Part shown: positions 5,980-7,060 of the stretch, in pieces | Layout of the letters: each line of letters opens with the position of its first letter | How positions within the stretch are numbered: the stretch's first letter is position 1 | NCBI GenBank assembly: GCA_900313545.1 | Contig: OMRS01000158.1 | Location: forward strand, 1 to 7,060 | Reading direction: 5' to 3' | Length of the DNA: 7,060 bases | Origin: an uncultured Eubacteriales bacterium | GTDB taxonomy: Bacteria; Bacillota_A; Clostridia; Christensenellales; Aristaeellaceae | Translations under genes and position numbers: made by a program | Notes under the pieces: generated by a model | What the model was told of the DNA's origin: nothing | Seen by the model: only the letters and a program-made list of their open reading frames with translations | Database searches by the model: none

Positions 5980-6942
5980 ATGAAAAACATGAAACGGGTG
6001 CTGATCTGCCTGCTTGTCCTGTGTCTGGCGGGGGGAGCGGCGTTTGGAGCCCTGATGGGAATCCGGCATGTCCGGCATCTGTATTATCAGATGCTGGGAC
6101 TGGTGGATTCAGTGGGAAGCCAGGTGGCGGATCTGTACCGGATGAACGCCCAGGAATATGCCACCCTGATGCGTGAGCAGAAGGAGAAGGGCATGGTTCC
6201 CGTATTTGACTACGGCTGGATGAATGCGGGCAATCACCTGATCTGCCATGCGCTGGGGGAGATTGACGGGGAAACCTACACCAACAGCCGGGAAGCCTTT
6301 CTGGCATCCTATGAAAAGGGCTACCGGGTGTTTGAGGTGGACTTCATGATGACCGCTCAGGAAAACGCGGTGGTGCTGGGCCATGACCTGGAGTGGGCAA
6401 AGGGCGGAGAGGACAGCTACAGGGCCTACATGAGCGGCGGCGGCAAATTCACCCGCATGGACCTGAAGGACTGGATCGCCCTGATGCATGAATATCAGGA
6501 TATTTACCTGATCACCGACACCAAGTACACGGATGAGTGGTCCGTCCGGCTGCTCTTTACCCAGCTGGTCTATGAGGCGAACCGGATGGACGCGACCGTG
6601 ATGGGGCGCATCATCCCCCAGGTCTTCAGTGAGGGCATGTACCGGACCCTCATGGATCTGTACCCCTTCAGCTCGGTGATCTACACCCTGTACATGACCG
6701 GGGGCTGGACGGCGGATTCCGTGGAGGAGATGTGCCGGCGCACCGGAATCGGGTTTGTCACCATGCCGGTGTGGGTCACGGACCGGGATCCCGTGGCCCA
6801 GTGGAAGGAGCACGGCCTGCTTACGGCCATCCATACCGTTAACGACCCGGAAGAGGCGAAGAGGTATCTGGAAAAGGGATTTGACATGCTGTACACGGAC
6901 AGCCTGAACCCCGACGATTTTGCAGAGGAGGAAGAAGAATGA
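5980..6942 (+). CDS. Membrane-anchored glycerophosphodiester phosphodiesterase-like protein (PI-PLC/GDPD superfamily)
   Basis: A 320-aa protein with an N-terminal membrane anchor or uncleaved signal (basic MKNMKR, then a hydrophobic run at about 7-28), so the rest likely lies outside the membrane. After a helical linker (about 30-80) comes a TIM-barrel GDPD domain: HALGEIDGETYTNSREAF (90-107), FEVDFMMT (118-125), LGHD (133-136) and ITDTK (178-182). By family logic His90 and His135 are the acid/base pair, and Glu119, Asp121 and Lys182 serve metal and phosphate binding. Near the C-terminus, AIHTVND and a GFDMLYTDSLNPDDF stretch match the usual end of the barrel. Such enzymes hydrolyse glycerophosphodiesters or glycerol-phosphate polymers. 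The ATG at 5980 follows GGGGAGGG (5967-5974); the frame is open back to 5860 but that 40-residue extension lacks a signal or family match. ATGA overlap with the next gene suggests co-translation. The substrate is unknown. Confidence 0.85.
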   Translation: MKNMKRVLICLLVLCLAGGAAFGALMGIRHVRHLYYQMLGLVDSVGSQVADLYRMNAQEYATLMREQKEKGMVPVFDYGWMNAGNHLICHALGEIDGETYTNSREAFLASYEKGYRVFEVDFMMTAQENAVVLGHDLEWAKGGEDSYRAYMSGGGKFTRMDLKDWIALMHEYQDIYLITDTKYTDEWSVRLLFTQLVYEANRMDATVMGRIIPQVFSEGMYRTLMDLYPFSSVIYTLYMTGGWTADSVEEMCRRTGIGFVTMPVWVTDRDPVAQWKEHGLLTAIHTVNDPEEAKRYLEKGFDMLYTDSLNPDDFAEEEEE

Positions 6943-7060
6943 GGATCGTGATGCTCAACGGGTCTCCCCGCAGGAACGGCAACACCGCACTGGCGCTGGC
7001 GGAAATGGAGAAGGTCTTTGCGGCGCAGGGAGTGGAGACGCAGGTGTTTGAGGTGGGACG
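6939..7060 (+). CDS. Flavodoxin-fold NAD(P)H-dependent FMN reductase-like protein (3' truncated by window)
   Basis: Only the first 40 codons are visible. They form a beta strand (RIVMLNG) followed by the FMN-phosphate loop GSPRRNGNT, an amphipathic helix and a second strand (TQVFEVG), which is the start of the flavodoxin-like NADPH-dependent FMN reductase/iron-sulfur flavoprotein group. Members are soluble cytoplasmic flavoproteins that reduce flavins, quinones or other acceptors. AGGAGG at 6926-6931 lies 7 nt before the ATG, which overlaps the upstream stop by 4 bp, so it belongs to the same operon. Whether cysteine motifs for an iron-sulfur cluster follow cannot be seen. It may recycle or use the NAD(P)H tied to the upstream dehydrogenase, but that is speculation. 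Confidence 0.85.
   Translation, partial: MRIVMLNGSPRRNGNTALALAEMEKVFAAQGVETQVFEVG

Noticed and set aside
1..7060. Search for CRISPR repeats, tRNA, rRNA and riboswitch-like leaders
   Set aside because: No regularly spaced direct repeats or tRNA-like cloverleaf were seen by eye, the leader before 1522 is only about 35 nt, and nearly all of the window is coding.

Overview
The window looks like chromosomal DNA of a GC-rich (roughly 60% by eye) Bacillota bacterium, most likely a gut-type anaerobe of class Clostridia. The evidence is strong AGGAGG-type ribosome binding sites, TTG and GTG starts, a consensus sigma-A promoter, BMP-type nucleoside/sugar ABC permeases and short overlapping gene junctions. 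This placement is inferred from gene style, not from a marker gene. All eight genes lie on the + strand, and no RNA gene, CRISPR array, insertion sequence or attachment site was seen.

Region 1 (1-1430) is the tail of an ABC importer operon. It holds the C-terminal part of one permease (1-447) and a complete second permease (444-1382), joined by an ATGA overlap. The pair belongs to the BmpA/NupPQ (YufP/YufQ) type importers of nucleosides or related compounds. A perfect 12-bp hairpin at 1400-1427 with flanking A and T runs ends the operon.

Region 2 (1431-7060) begins with a near-consensus promoter (TTGCCA, 17 bp, TATAAT) and a six-gene array that continues past the window edge. In order: two tandem paralogous polytopic membrane proteins of GT-C glycosyltransferase type (1522-2916 and 2913-4373); an LDH2/MDH2 (YiaK/AllD-type) NAD(P)-dependent oxidoreductase (4357-5457); a YhcH/YjgK/YiaL (DUF386) protein (5447-5896); a membrane-anchored glycerophosphodiester phosphodiesterase-like protein (5980-6942); and the start of a flavodoxin-fold FMN reductase (6939-7060). 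All junctions overlap by 4-17 bp except the one before the phosphodiesterase, which has an 83-bp gap with a possible hairpin.

How the second operon works as a unit is not established. The dehydrogenase and DUF386 protein repeat the yiaK-yiaL pairing of E. coli, which points to a keto-sugar acid or sugar anomer step in the cytoplasm. The two GT-C-like proteins and the anchored phosphodiesterase point to the outer membrane face, perhaps building or trimming a surface glycan or glycerol-phosphate polymer. This mix of a sugar-acid redox pair inside a surface-glycan-like operon is the most interesting part of the window.
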